From: Cymbidium sinense
Lineage: Eukaryota; Streptophyta; Magnoliopsida; Asparagales; Orchidaceae
DNA length: 64,000 nucleotides
Assembly (NCBI GenBank): GCA_021442155.1
Contig: CM038221.1
Span: 45,021,648 to 45,085,647, forward strand
Reading direction: 5' to 3'
Positions within the stretch are counted from its first letter, which is position 1, and every line of letters begins with the position of its first letter. Below are positions 11,263-22,554 of this stretch, in pieces. The notes under the pieces were generated by a model. It was not told the DNA's origin and did not search any database. It saw only the letters and a list, made by a program, of their open reading frames with translations. A program made the position numbers and the translations under genes.

Positions 11263-12225
11263 TTTTAAGTTGACCTCTTCATAAGGTTAATGTCGGGTAA
11301 CACTCGATAAACAACCAAGGATAGGTCAAAGGTCCTTGGTGGACTTTGACCTCTTCCATACAGTTGCGTCGAGTAACGACAAACAACCTCGGATAGGTCA
11401 AAATTCTCGTGGATTCAATTGACATCTTCCATACGGGTTAGCGTCATTGGGTAACACTCGACAAACAACCCGGATAGGTCAAAATTATCGGCCATTCAAT
11501 TTGACCTCTTCCATGTTAGCGTCATTGGTAACACTCGACAAACAACCTCGGATAGGTCAAAATCCCGGTGGAATCAATTCAACCTCTTCCATACGGTTAG
11601 CATCATTGGTAACACTCGATAAACAACCCGGATGGGTCAAAATCCCGGCAGTTGATCGACCTCTTCCATACGACGCGTCATTAATCGACAAACAACCCGG
11701 ATGGGTCAAAATCTCGGCGGATTGATTCAACCTCTTTCATCTGATTGCGTCAGAGCAAACTTCGACAAACAACCGGATAGGTCAAAATCCTCGTGGATTG
11801 ATTCAACCTCTTACGTTAGCGTCATCGAGCAAGACTCGGCAAACAACTCGAATGGGTCAAAAAACCTGGATTCAATTCAACCTCTTCCATACAGGTTAAC
11901 CCGTCGACTAAACAACCGGATAGGTCAAAATCCTGGATTCAATTCAACCTCTTTCATATAGGTTAACGTCATTGGTAACACGACGAACAACCTCGGATAG
12001 GTCAAAATCCTCGGATTCATTCAACCTCTTCCATGAGTTAGCGTCATCGAGCAAAGACATGACATAACCCGGATAGGTCAAAATGATTCAATTGACCTCT
12101 TACATTGTTAGCGTCGTGGTCACTCAGAACAACCTGGATGGTCAAAATCTCGGCATTGATTCAACCTCTTCTCGTTAACATTATGGGGTAACACTCCCAA
12201 ACATCCGGATAGGTAAAAAATCTCA
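11262..12225 (+). repeat. Minisatellite repeat I array, element C
   Basis: About twelve degenerate units with GACCTCTTCCATAC, ACAAACAACC and GGATAGGTCAAAAT landmarks at about 75-86 bp spacing. Units are shortened by many small deletions. Confidence 0.85.
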
Positions 12226-12790
12226 TCGGCAATCTTTGGGTTCATCTCACGCCCATCGCCAACTCTTGTCGCGCCGGTCAGCCGTACCATCAGGTCCGCC
12301 GTAGCCATTCTTAGATAATCTTCGGTCACCATGTCCACGGTCATCCTACCATTTCGATGCCGGTCACCCGTAGTCGTACGTCGCCGATTCTTGCTGCCAC
12401 CCATCGGCCAGAACCATGTATCGCGCGGCGACTGTCGCCCGGTCTGCCTCGTGCCCGGCAATCTTGGCGATCCACCATCTCTAGGTTATCCGTATTTCGT
12501 TGCCGGTTCTTATGACCACTCGCGCTATTGCTCAGCATGGTCGCGTAGCTGCCGACCATGCCGGCAATCTCGGTCACCGATCTCGCGGTCATCCCAGCCA
12601 CTACACCTTCGCCATTAGCTCGTCGGATTATCGCCACCCGCTAACCGATGTGGCGGTCCGCCCGCAATCGTCCGTTTGTCGCCGCGAAACCATCCGTAAA
12701 TGGTCACCACCATCGCATCTGGTTATCATGCCGACTACCATCGCGGTCGCCATTATGTTGTCGACCACCATCATCGGGCATCTTCGTCAA
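12225..12790 (+). repeat. GC-rich minisatellite repeat III, element C
   Basis: Degenerate GGTCACC, CGGCAATCTYGG and CGCCGACC words; ends with ACCACCATCATCGGGCATC like the equivalent in element B. Confidence 0.65.
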
Positions 12791-13265
12791 CCCCATCTCG
12801 GTGATGCCTCGAACCTCGGTCCGACAAGGCGATGCTCTTTCGAGGGAAAATTGAAGCCTTGTATGAACTATGGGTCTTGATGCCTCGGCGGTCGGTCGAC
12901 AAGGCGGTCAGCGCCTTTTCGAGGGAAAATTGGAGCCTCGTCATGAGCTGTCTTGATTCTAAACGGTCGGTCGACAGGCGATCAATGCCTCTTTCGAGAG
13001 AAAATGAAATGGCAGTATGAACTACGTCTTGATGCCTCAAACGGCTCCGACAAAGGTCGGTCAACGCTCTTCGAGGAAAAGCAGCCTCGAAGTATGCTCG
13101 TGTCTTGATCGTCTCGAACCCGTGTCCGACAAGCGATCAACGCCTCTTTCGAGGAAAAACGAGCCTACATTATGACTACGGGTCTTGATAGCCTCAAACC
13201 CGGTTAGTCCGATAGGGAGGTCGCGCCTCTTTCGAGGGAAAGCGTCGTATGAAGGTCTTGATACT
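12790..13265 (+). repeat. Minisatellite repeat II array, element C
   Basis: About six units with TCGGTCGACAAG, TTCGAGGGAAAA and TATGAACTA landmarks, spaced roughly 75-90 bp. Confidence 0.8.
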
Positions 13266-14110
13266 CAGAATGACTTTCTCTCAAGAAGGAAGAAGGTGCC
13301 TTCTCCACCAGAGGGTTTTATAAGCCATTCAGGGGCAAGGGGTAAAATATCAAAACAGCAAAACCATGTAAAATCATTCAAAATCGCTCAAAACGGGCCA
13401 AAATGGGTGAAAACGGGCCAAAACGGACATTTTCGCGGTGGACCGCAGACGCCCATGCGGTATGATGCTACTCATCTGCAAATACCGCAGATGTCTGCTG
13501 GCCGTCTGACGCCGTCATTGTTCCCGTGACGCCTGATCCGTTGCGACCGTCACAGTTCCAGCGGCGTAGCTGGCGTTCAGCGAATTAGCGACCGCGACCC
13601 ATTCTTCCGTTCGCGGCACGACCACCGACCCTTCGGCGGCGTAACGCCGCCGACCACTCGAGTCGGCCCGTCGGGATGAAGGTCATCATGATGGAAGCGA
13701 GGTTGGACGATGTTTAGGTGCCAGGATCGATTTGGCGGTATCTGAAACGAGCGGATCTTGCGGTAGCAGTTTCGCGATATGGAGAATGCAGAATGCAGCG
13801 GGTCGCCGCAGGCGAACGGCCAGTGATATTTGAGCAGATGTGGTCTCAATGGCAGCAAATGATGCCGGCGAATGAGCGGGCGGTTACGCCGTCAGGAAGT
13901 GAAGCGGTTGTCTGCGGCTTCAGCGGTGACGGTTGGCGCCGTGGGGTGCTGATTCGACCGCGGCGAGCGCGCATTCTGAGCCTCGTTTAGCCCGGGCGAA
14001 TGATGGTTTTGATTTGAGGCGGTTTCCATCAGTTTTGGGCGGTTTTTTACCCTTTTTTCCCTAAAAGGGGTATATAAAAACCCCCCTAGGGCCAAAGGAG
14101 AATGCACCTT
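13266..14110. repeat. Head-to-head junction between elements C (+) and D (-)
   Basis: The family block with GAAGGTGCCTTCTCC and GGGTTTTATAAGCC appears in + orientation at 13285-13330 and in reverse at about 14070-14110. So the 3' halves of two copies face each other around a GC-rich centre (about 13.4-14.0 kb). The centre holds a short perfect palindrome, CGGCGGCGTaACGCCGCCG, near 13635-13653. No polypurine tract or LTR is found between them. Confidence 0.7.
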
Positions 14111-14114
14111 CATT

Positions 14115-14660
14115 TCTTCTTGAAAGAAGGTCATTGAAGCGATCAAGACCGTAGTTCATCAGAGCTCGTTTTCCCTCGAAAGGTGTTAACTAACCGGCCA
14201 GGGATCGGGCGATCAAGACCCGTAGTTCATGACTCGATTTTCCCTCGAAAGTGTGCTAACCGTCGGACGACCAGGTGGGCGATCAAGACCGTTCATGCCT
14301 CGATTTTCCCTCGAAGGGTGTGTTAACCTCGTGGGACCGGCCAGGGGTGAAGATCAGCAGTTCATCTGGCAGCTCGTTTTCCCTCTCGTCGGACCGGCCG
14401 GATTGGAGGCGATCAAGCCGTAATTCTCTCTCGAAAATGTTTCCTCGTCGACCGGCCGGGATCGAAGCGATCAAGACCGGCGGTCATGGCAGCTCCAGTT
14501 TTCCCACGAAAGATGTAAGTTAACCTCGTCGGACCGGCCGGGATGGAGGCGATCAAGGCCGTAGTTAATGCAAGGCTCCAATTTTCCACGAAAAGAGGTG
14601 TTGCAACCTCGTCGGACCGGCGGGGTTTGGAAGCGATCAGAGATAGGAGGCCAGTTGATG
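14115..14660 (-). repeat. Minisatellite repeat II array, element D
   Basis: Reverse-complement units with GCGATCAAGACCGTAGTTCA, TTTTCCCTCGAAA and CGTCGGACCGGCCGG landmarks, about seven units of 70-80 bp. Confidence 0.85.
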
Positions 14661-15120
14661 GCAATACTCAGCGATGGCGTCGGCGTGACTTTAGCGGAGA
14701 TAACCAGCGACGATGGTGTGAGATTGCTCGGCGTTGGTGGCAAATAAACGGCGGTAGTCATGATAGTGATAGCAGCGACGAGTATAATTAGCAATAGGAA
14801 ACGGTAGTCAGCGGTGGCAGCATGATAGGATGGCGATGTTGGCGTGGCTACGGCGAGTAATGGTGGCACCCAGCGTTGATAGTGATGGGATGCAATTACC
14901 GGTGATGGTTGGCGCGATGCAGCGGCTATGTGTATGTTCAACGCGTTGAATGATTGGATAGCCGGTGAAATTGTCGGTGATAGTGGCGTGACAGCGGCAA
15001 GGTATGGCGGTGGACTAAGTGGTTGGAACCGGCGAGTGGTAAGTAGCAACTAGCGATGAGTCAGCAGTGGCGGAGTGTCGTAGCGAGATTCTGATGGTGA
15101 TGTGGTGACCAACGGCGATG
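14660..15120 (-). repeat. Repeat III-type GC-rich minisatellite, element D
   Basis: Degenerate GATGG, GGCG and GTGGCAGC words, equivalent in position to 7880-8535 of element B. The long minus-strand frame at 14471-15049 spans this and repeat II and has no recognisable domain. Confidence 0.6.
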
Positions 15121-15400
15121 AGTACTATCAAGGTTGTTTGTCAGTTACCGATGGCGTTAACTATGGAAGAGATTGAAAATGAATCCGGATTTTGACCCAT
15201 CGAGGTTGTTTGTCGAGTGTTACGATGGCGTCACTATGGAAGAGGTAGAAGTGACCTATCAGGTTGTTTGTGTTTCGATGCGTTAACTATGGAAGAGATG
15301 AAGTCCACCAAGGACCTTTTGACTATCTAGGTTGTGAGTGTGACTGATGGCGTTAACTATGGAAGAGGAAGTCCCTTGGGATTGATCATGCGTTGAGATA
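15120..15400 (-). repeat. Minisatellite repeat I array, element D
   Basis: Three to four reverse-complement units with GGTTGTTTGT and ATGGAAGAGG landmarks at 75-85 bp. Confidence 0.8.
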
Positions 15401-15799
15401 TAGCGTGAGTGGTATATATTCCTGAAGTGGGAGGATTAAATGAAGAAGAAACAAGCTTATAAGGAAAATCCATAAACTCATTACTTTGATAATGTCAGTG
15501 ATACAATATTGTCATAAGATAACTTAACAAAGGGGCGAGATACATTTTTTAGAGAGAGTTAACAAGGACAAGAGGTGGAGAGGAAAGACAAGCGAGATAA
15601 ATTAAATATTACAATATTTATACACCAATGATTACATATAACACTTTTAGACCCTCCATGTTCCAGTTTTAAGGAATGTTTTTCCTCGGATCGTTGGTCA
15701 TAGCTTGGCGGTTGGTCATCGATAATGAAGTGAGTGAGTCTTTACGGCAAAACCCTCAGGTACTTCTTTATTTTGAAGATTAAAATTCTCGATGTTGAA

Positions 15800-16310
15800 G
15801 GTCGAAGAGCGTGGTTGAGCTTGTTTGAGGTAACATGATTGTCTTTATTTGTTGATTTCCGAACTCCAATCCCGATGGGAGTTTGAAATTTTATCTTAAG
15901 ATGAGGTATCAAGTGGCAAACGAGAAGATTGATTGGAGGGTCTTCAAATATAGCGTTGTATCTTTGACTTGACCACTATGAATTGAGCGGAGTGAGTGAC
16001 TTGTTGAGAAATTCTCGAGAACAACGGGAAGGGTGATTGTCCCCTCCACTATGCAGGCGATTATCAAACCCATATAGTCTGCGGGGTTGAAGTTTTTCTT
16101 AACCAAACCCATGCTAAGAAAGGTGGAGTAAAATAAAACATCAACGGAACTCCCATTATCAATCAAAATTCTCTTAACAACATAACATGGGTCACCAATC
16201 CCTGCACTGATGACAAGAGGATCTTGATGTGAAACTTGGACTCCTTCCAAGTCTGAGTTATTAAAAGTGATGGGATGATTAATACAAGATTTTTTTAACT
16301 CGGCTCTTCA
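15800..16310 (-). pseudogene. Protease remnant of element D
   Basis: The minus-strand frame 16250-15909 is one of the best-preserved pieces of the family: GIGDPCYVVKR, then LIDNGSSVDVLFYSTFLSMG (catalytic D-N-G-S), then VEGTITLPVVLENF. A frameshift and small deletions break the C-terminal part; the tail LPIGIGVRK-like sequence is in another frame near 15860-15890. Aspartic protease of Ty3/Gypsy type. Three copies (B, D, G) share it and all stop before any reverse transcriptase. Confidence 0.8.
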
Positions 16311-16349
16311 AAATGCGATGAAGATTTGATTAGATAGTAGTGGCCCTCC

Positions 16350-16660
16350 TGATCGTTTCAATTTCTCCAACTATTTGGTATTATATTATTTTGTGATGAT
16401 TGTCGATTTCTCCCGGTTGGAGCTATGTTTGTTTGAGTTGGTTGGTTTTGCACAAATTGGCGTAGATATCCTTCTTGAATGAGCCTCTCAATTTCTCTTT
16501 GAGTTGTTTGCATGCCTGTAGTATGTCCGACTTGATGGAAGTGACAATATTGCTCGATTTCACGAATTTGGTTTGTGGATGGCCACTTGATATTTTCTTC
16601 ATCTCGAATAGCCATTAGGAGGTTAAACGAGATGTGTTAGCGGCGTGTATTCGGTAATGG
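16350..16660 (-). pseudogene. Gag-protease linker remnant of element D
   Basis: Minus-strand frame 16615-16358 encodes MAIRDEENIKWPSTNQIREI, EQYCHFHQVGHTT and EREIERLIQEGYLRQFVQ. The C-H-F-H-x-x-x-G-H pattern is a single zinc-knuckle-like feature of the C-terminal part of gag in plant Gypsy elements; the usual later cysteine is lost or in another frame. The same segment occurs in element B (4334-4600). Confidence 0.65.
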
Positions 16661-16899
16661 TTGATGTTGCGAGCGTGGAGGGAAATCACTCTTGTTCTTC
16701 TTACATGGGATTGTTGATGTGTTTCTAGAGCACTCTTACATTTTCACGTGGATTGTTCAAATTATTTTGATGGGCATTAATAGCCTCATCGGTGAAATTG
16801 TGCTTCCACGAGTGAACTAGTCGATATGAAGCGGACCATATCTCGCATTAGTGATGAGTAGAAAGGCGGGGCCGAGCCTCGAAAACTCCTCTTAGTAAT

Positions 16900-17700
16900 T
16901 GAGTCACAGATTTGGCGAGCTTAGAGGAGAATCTCGGAAGTATTCTTTAAGTGATTCACCCTCATTTTGATGAATCTTGGAGAGATGGGAGGAATCTTTA
17001 ATGATCCTCGGTTTGTAATGAGTTCTACAAAATCTTGGCGAGTTAGTCAAGGTATGGATGGATTCCTTGGAAGGGAGTAGAACCAAGTGCGAGCTTGTCC
17101 TTGAGGTAGCTTGGAAAGACGACAAAGCGGTGTGTGAGGAGCTCGTTGGATATGCATGATAGTCTGTAATGGTCGATGTGTTCATGTATGATTGCCCCAT
17201 CATAGGAATCAATGTTGAGCTTGAAACACGGGGAATAGGATGTTGAAGAATAGCTTTAAAGGTGAGAATTCCTCATAGCCTGGTGAGGGAAGATGATTTC
17301 TATCTTGAGGTGAAATTGTCTTGCATTAAGCATCGTATAATTACATTATAACATGATGAGGGGTCAGCGAGCGAAAATATTATTACAATAAGTGGTGGAT
17401 TGCTTGATCGGTTGGTTGCGTGATGGATGAGTAAGCGGTGTCGAGGAGATCACATCCACGGTCTCTGCGGAGGAACTTCAAGGAGATTAGCATTTTGACC
17501 TCCCAGTAACCATCGATCTTAGGAAAGGTGTGGTTTCGTGGTAATGGCTGTTGTGTTCCTCTCAAAGTCGGATCATCTCATTTTGAGACTCTTCCATTCG
17601 GACACGATCTTCTAAGAGATCCTTTCGCTTCACGAGTCACGTCATTAGGGAAGTGAAGAGAAACTTGGCGTCCTTGGTTCAAGATTGGTTTTGAGTGTGG
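16900..17700 (-). pseudogene. Broken gag of element D
   Basis: Minus-strand pieces encode MIPMMGQSYMNTSTI (17212 on), SIHTLTNSP, RIIKDSSHLSKIHQNEGESL (about 16990-16930) and, further upstream on the strand, MEESQNEMI-like sequence near 17590-17560. These are the same Retrotrans_gag landmarks as in element B. Frameshifts and stops interrupt the region. Confidence 0.7.
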
Positions 17701-17795
17701 GAGTTAGAGTGGGAGGCTCGTTGTCTGAGTATTGCCATTACCATAATGTAAGTGTTCACGAAATTATGATTGAGGTTCTTCCAGGACGTAAGCAT

Positions 17796-18535
17796 TGTCT
17801 TTGAAAACCAACTTCGAGTAAAGTATTGCCTTAACTTGTGAAATTCAACACACACAGTATTTAAAAGTGAACAATAAAACTCCAAAATTTTTATGTGAAA
17901 AATCTCAAATCAAGATTTAGCCCGGTAAAAACTTCCACTATGTATTTGTTTGATTACAAGATCTTCCGATATGATTACAATTGTATATGAAAGGAAGCGA
18001 TTATGTGACAACGGTCGAATAACGATTCTTAATAGACAATGTTGACGATGTTGCCATTGATGATAGCGATAGTGGTCGGTGATGGCCGCAATAATGGTCG
18101 GCGCGATTAGCGGTCGGCGGTGGTTGACGGCCGTCAGTGGCTTGGAGGACTTTTTGGAGGTCTCTCCTCTCTTGCTTGGCCTCCCTTCTCCTTCACTTAG
18201 CCTCTCTCTCATGAGGAATGAGGGCTATTTATAGATTGGAGAGTGGCGTCTCGTAAATACATGCAAAACCGTACCACTCCACTTCATGACGGCTCAAAAT
18301 GATCCCCGATCATATGATGTATTTTGTGCATTTGAATGCTCAAATGAAGTCAATGTAAGATCTTTAGCTTGTTGGATCCAAGTCGAGATGCGATTTGACT
18401 ATAAACACTTCATATTTGAGAGTTGATTTAGGGATATCCCAAAGTTTCGAGGATATTTTAGAGCTTGATCTCGATTTCAACTCGACTTGCTTTTAACATC
18501 AAGATTAGTGCTTGTTAATAGTATTTTAAGTATCA
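17796..18535 (-). repeat. LTR between elements D and E (minus strand)
   Basis: Reverse complement of the family LTR. It runs from about 17796 (TGTCTTTGAAAACC end) to 18535 (TTTTAAGTATCA), with the promoter block visible as GGCTATTTATAGATTGG near 18225. Gag of D follows on one side and a pre-polypurine region (18536-18680) on the other, so it serves both neighbours. Confidence 0.8.
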
Positions 18536-18689
18536 GTTTATTTTTGGATGACATTATCTCAATCATCCAAATATATGTCAAATACTTAAAAATAGCAAAT
18601 TCTTCAATAAAATTTGAGGTCATTAACTACACATTTTGAAAACGATTTTCATAGAGCACAAAATTATGACTCTGAGCGATGGAGGGCAA

Positions 18690-19235
18690 AAATGCGTGTA
18701 GGTATCTTGGGTGCAAGATTTCTAGGATTCTGAACCCATCCGGTGAAACGAGGTTCAGCGGGAGCTTCATGTGTCAGTGGCGAGTAGAAATTTACCCGAG
18801 GCGATGGTGGCAGAATTATGTGATGGAGCTACAGATGAAAGAGCAGACCTTGATTTGAATGGGTCGGATCGGGTCGCAATTACTAGTATGACCGGAAAAT
18901 CAGTGTCTGAGCAGCGAAGCGGATCAGCGTCAGACCTTAGAATCAGTCTGATGGCAGAAATTTGGCGAATAATGGGGGCAGGCCGGCAGTTAGCGCCCTA
19001 GTCTTCAGCGGTTACCGCCGTGGAGCCGTGTTCGACATGAACCATCTGGAGCCGGTTAGCACCCATGGATCGAGCGGTTGTGGATGGACAAGATTGAGGC
19101 ATATCTGTAGCGGCAGCGGGCAGGCGAATAATGGTTTTAAGGTTCAGCGGTTTAGTTTGGAAATTTTTACCTTTTGCCTATAAGGGTATAAAATCCCAGA
19201 GCGAGGGAAGACACCTTCTCTTCTTCTTGAGAAAG
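18690..19235 (-). other. GC-rich copy-specific segment and conserved block, element E
   Basis: The reverse of the gggttttatag block (TATAAGGGTATAAAATCCC, 19178-19200) is followed by a moderately GC-rich segment with GGTTCAGCGGTTT (about 19140) and GAGGTTCAGCGGGAGC (about 18750). A 76-residue + strand frame at 18771-19001 has no recognisable domain. Confidence 0.5.
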
Positions 19236-19790
19236 GTCATTTGGAAGGCGGTCAGCCCATAGTTCATCTGTGAGCTCCGGTTTTCCCTCGAAATAAGTTG
19301 ATTGCCCTTCGGATAGCCGGGTTTGGAAGCGTGACCCATAGTTCATCTGGCGACTCGGTTTTACCTGAAAGAAGCGTTATTACCCTTGTCGGGGCCGGGT
19401 TTGGAGGCAATCAAAAAGTAGTTCATCTGGCCAGAAGTTTTCCCTCGAAAGAGGCGTTGGCTGCCGACGAAGCCGGGTTTGGCGATCAAGACCCGTAGTT
19501 CATACGGCGAGGCTCCGGTTTTCCCTCGAAAGAGGCATTGCGCCTTCGAGGAAACCGAGGTTGCAATCAAGAGTCATCTGGCCCGATCTGTTTTCCCTCA
19601 GAAGCGTTGGCCTTGTTGGGCGGCCGGGTTTGAGGCGATCAAGACGTAGTTCATATGTGAGGCTCGATTTTCTCTTGAAAGAAGCGTTGCGCCCGTAACC
19701 GGCCAGTTTTAGGCGATCAAGACATGGTTCATCTGGCAAATTTTCCGCGAAAGCGTTAGCCACTTAGGCCGCGGGTTGAGGCGATCCACC
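19235..19790 (-). repeat. Minisatellite repeat II array, element E
   Basis: About seven reverse-complement units with AGTTCATCTGG, TTTTCCCTCGAAAG and GCCGGGTTTGGAGGCGATCAA landmarks, about 75 bp each. Confidence 0.85.
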
Positions 19791-19794
19791 GAGA

Positions 19795-20415
19795 GATGGG
19801 GTTCGAAAATGCTCGGCGATAGTGGCAAACGACGTGGCGGCGAACTAGTAGTGGCGATGATATGCGATGATAATGGTAGCCGGCGGAAGATTGCGGCGAT
19901 GGTCGGCAGCGATGGCCGGCCCGGCAAGTCAGCAGCGGTGGCTTCTGATGGTTAGCGGCCGGCAGAGAGTGGTCAGCGGTAGCGTGATGTCAACAGCTGT
20001 GGCGTCGGTTAATCAGCAGGATAGCCAGTAGATAATTGGTAGCCGGAAAGATGCCAGCGATAATTAAGCGATTGTAGCGGTAGCCATTATAGTGGTTCTG
20101 GCCGGAGGGTGGTGCGATGCAATAGCAGCGATAATCAGCAAGTGGTGGCCAGCGTCGATCGGAGAGATAATTGACCAGCCGGCAGTAGTCAGCGGCGGTG
20201 GCCATTGATGGTTAGCGGCAAAGGTAGCAGCAGCGGTAGTCGATAATTAGCGGCCATTAGTCAGCGAGGATAGCCGTCAGCGATAGTGGTAGTAGCGAGA
20301 TGCTCGCAATAGTGGCAGCGGTGACCATGATAGTAGTCAGCGGTGGCAAACAACGATAGTTAGCGAGGATAGCCGGCGAGATAAGTGGTAGGCCGAATTG
20401 CCGTGGCGATGAGAT
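19795..20415 (-). repeat. Repeat III-type GC-rich minisatellite, element E
   Basis: Degenerate words GGCGATGG, GGCAGCGGTGG, AGTCAGCGG and GATAGTGGTAG. No gene seen. Confidence 0.6.
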
Positions 20416-21000
20416 TTTACTATCAGGATGTTTGTTAGAGTGTTACGATGATATTAACTTGTGTGGAAGAGGTTGAATTGAATCCGAGATTTTGACCCAT
20501 CAAGGTTGTTTTGTGTTACGATAGCGTTAACTTTAACATATGGAAGAGGTTGAATTAGATCGGCGAATTTTGACTATCCGAGGTTGTTTGTAGTCTTTGC
20601 TCGATGGCGTTAACACAATATGGAAGAGGTGAATTAGTCCGGAGGATTTTGACTTATCAGAGGTTGTTTGTCGGTGTTGCAGATGGCGTTGCTTTTATGG
20701 AAGAGGTTGAATTGAATCCGGCGAGGATTTTGACTATCGAGGTTGTTTGTCGAGTCTTTGCTTTCGATGGCGTTAACTTGAGTGTTACCCGATGGCTAAC
20801 TGTATGGAAGATGTCGAATTAAATTGAGGATTTTGACCTATCAAGGATGTTTGTCGAGTGTTACGATGGCGTTAACTTGTATGGAAGAGGTCATGGGAAG
20901 TCCACCAAGGACCTTTGACTATCTAGTAGTTTGTCGAGTGTTGCAGATGGCATTAACTTTATGGAAGAGGTCGAATTAAAACATCCGTTTGTAATTGTAG
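20415..21000 (-). repeat. Minisatellite repeat I array, element E
   Basis: About seven reverse-complement units: GGTTGTTTGT, GATGGCGTTAACTT, TATGGAAGAGGTTGAATT and GAGGATTTTGAC landmarks, spaced 75-90 bp. Confidence 0.85.
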
Positions 21001-21508
21001 CCAAAGTTATTCTTTAACCTTGGTATCATTTTTCCATGAGTATGAGTGGAAAAATATAATTTGCAAAGCTATATCTCTTCTCAATGTTGAAATATCCTCC
21101 AACTTTGACTTGTTTGTTGGGATGGAAATCGATTAGATGCTTAATATGGGTGATCTTAGAGATTAAGAGTTGCCCCAGATCCCAGTCAGAAGGAACAAAG
21201 TTTGATGAATCTTCATTCTTAAACTGCGCTCTTTAAAAGCTTGAAATGCTTCACCTCGATGGTGGTTTTGATCTTGTTGGGAAACTTGGTGGTTATACAA
21301 GATGAAATAATGGGAATCGTTTCCAGGGCAATATCATCCTCGACTATCTTTAAATAATGGAAACATAGTGGCCGTGATCCGTCTTGTGCATTTTCTAGCA
21401 ATCGAGCCACCGCAGGAGTTGGGCGGAGCTCGTTATTCTGATATTGCGCTATTAGCCATAACGAGGGTGTTCCGAAATTATGATTGAATGGTTGTATCCA
21501 CAGCGGCA
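20990..21508 (-). other. Element E internal block without gag or protease
   Basis: On the minus strand the first about 90 bases look like the gag start of other copies (AATCATAATTT, ACACCCTCGTTATGGCTAAT). Sequence then diverges into a block shared only with element C. A 140-residue minus frame (21641-21219) covers part of it (with EDDIALETIPIISSCITTKF) but begins inside the LTR and shifts frame relative to C. Function unknown. Confidence 0.5.
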
Positions 21509-22203
21509 TGTGTGCTAGAAAACCGGTGTGGTAGAGTAAAAGTATTCGCCTTAGCTTAGTTTGAAATCCACACATTTTAAAGAGTGAACAATAAAACTCC
21601 AGAATTTTTATGTGAAAAATCTCGAAAAGAGGAAAAACCACTGCATAAAAGCTTATATGTTTTGAAACAAGATCTTCCCGATCTGGGATTACTGATATAT
21701 GAAAGGGACAACAATTGCTACATATGTTGTGATGATGTCAACGATAGTGGTGATGATGATAGCAGCGTGATCGGCGGCGAGGATGCGGTGGCGGTGATGG
21801 CGGCCGTGGCAGTTGTGCGTTGAGTGGTGGCCGATTGTGCTTGGAGGATCTTTAGAGCTCTCTCCTCTCTTGCGCCTCATATGAGGAATGAGGCGGCTAT
21901 TTATAGATTGGAGGAGTGGCATCTCGTAAATACATGCAAAAAACCACTCCACCGGACTCAAAATGATCCCCTTGATCATATGTTGTATTTTGTGCTTGAA
22001 TGCTCAAATAAAATCAAAATTGTAAGATCTTTGGCTTGGGAACTCGTCGAGGCGCTCGATTTGACTATAAATACTTCATATTTGAGCTATTTATGGATTT
22101 AAGCGATATCTCAAAGTTTCGAGGATATTTTAAGAGCTTGATCTCGATTTCAACGGATGCTTTTAAGATTAGCTTGATTAATAGTATTTTAAGTGTCATA
22201 TCA
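21509..22203 (-). repeat. 5' LTR of element E (minus strand)
   Basis: From TGTGTGCTAGAAAACC near 21509 to AAGTGTCATATCA at 22203. The promoter block appears reversed as GCTATTTATAGATTGG near 21895. About 695 bp. It is followed immediately by ATTGGTGTCGTCTGGGA, which resembles a + strand primer-binding site. Confidence 0.8.
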
Positions 22204-22224
22204 ATTGGTGTCGTCTGGGACCCA

Positions 22225-22550
22225 AGATACCAGTATTTAAAAGCGAACAATAACACTCTAGAATTTTATTGGAAAACGCCCGGCGGGATCGATGGCGGCC
22301 GTGATATGGTTGGCGGTGTCGGTGGTGGCGATTGTTTGGAGGAATTTCAAGCTTTGCTCTCCTCTCTCTTGCTTGGGCTCCCTTCTCCTTCACTTTCAAA
22401 TGAGAATGAGGGGCTATTTATAGATTAAGTGTCGTCTACATGCAAAACCCACTTCATCATGGACGACTCAAAATGATCCCTTGATCATATGATGTATTTT
22501 GTGCATTTAAATGCTTGAAGTGGAATTTAAGATCTTTGGCTTGTTAGTAC
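22225..22550 (-). repeat. Second, internally deleted LTR fragment (minus strand)
   Basis: It repeats the reversed LTR middle: GTATTTAAAAGCGAACAATA, GGAGGAATTTCAAGCTTTGC, GGGGCTATTTATAGATTAAG and GATGTATTTTGTGCATTTAAATGC, then stops near 22550. Large internal deletions compared with 21509-22203. Confidence 0.65.
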
Positions 22551-22554
22551 CACT

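Larger units (their letters stand above)
14110..18535 (-). mobile_element. Element D: gag-pro-only LTR unit, minus strand, inside the composite
   Basis: Read on the minus strand from right to left: LTR (18535 to 17796), gag remnant (17700 to 16900), protease remnant (16310 to 15800), noncoding spacer (15800 to 15400), repeat I (15390 to 15120), repeat III-type GC-rich sequence (15120 to 14660), repeat II (14660 to 14115). It has no reverse transcriptase. It is part of the inverted block of the 2496-23835 composite. Confidence 0.75.
18536..22203 (-). mobile_element. Element E: LTR unit lacking gag and protease, minus strand
   Basis: Minus-strand order: LTR (22203 to 21509), a short start like the gag start of other copies (about 21500-21420), an unassigned block (21420 to 20990), repeat I (21000 to 20415), repeat III type (20415 to 19795), repeat II (19790 to 19235), conserved tail block and GC-rich segment (19235 to 18690), pre-polypurine region (18680 to 18536). 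It shares its internal block with element C. Confidence 0.7.

Noticed and set aside
14471..15049. 192-residue minus-strand reading frame
   Set aside because: Lies in reversed repeat II and GC-rich repeat III of element D; same composition artefact.
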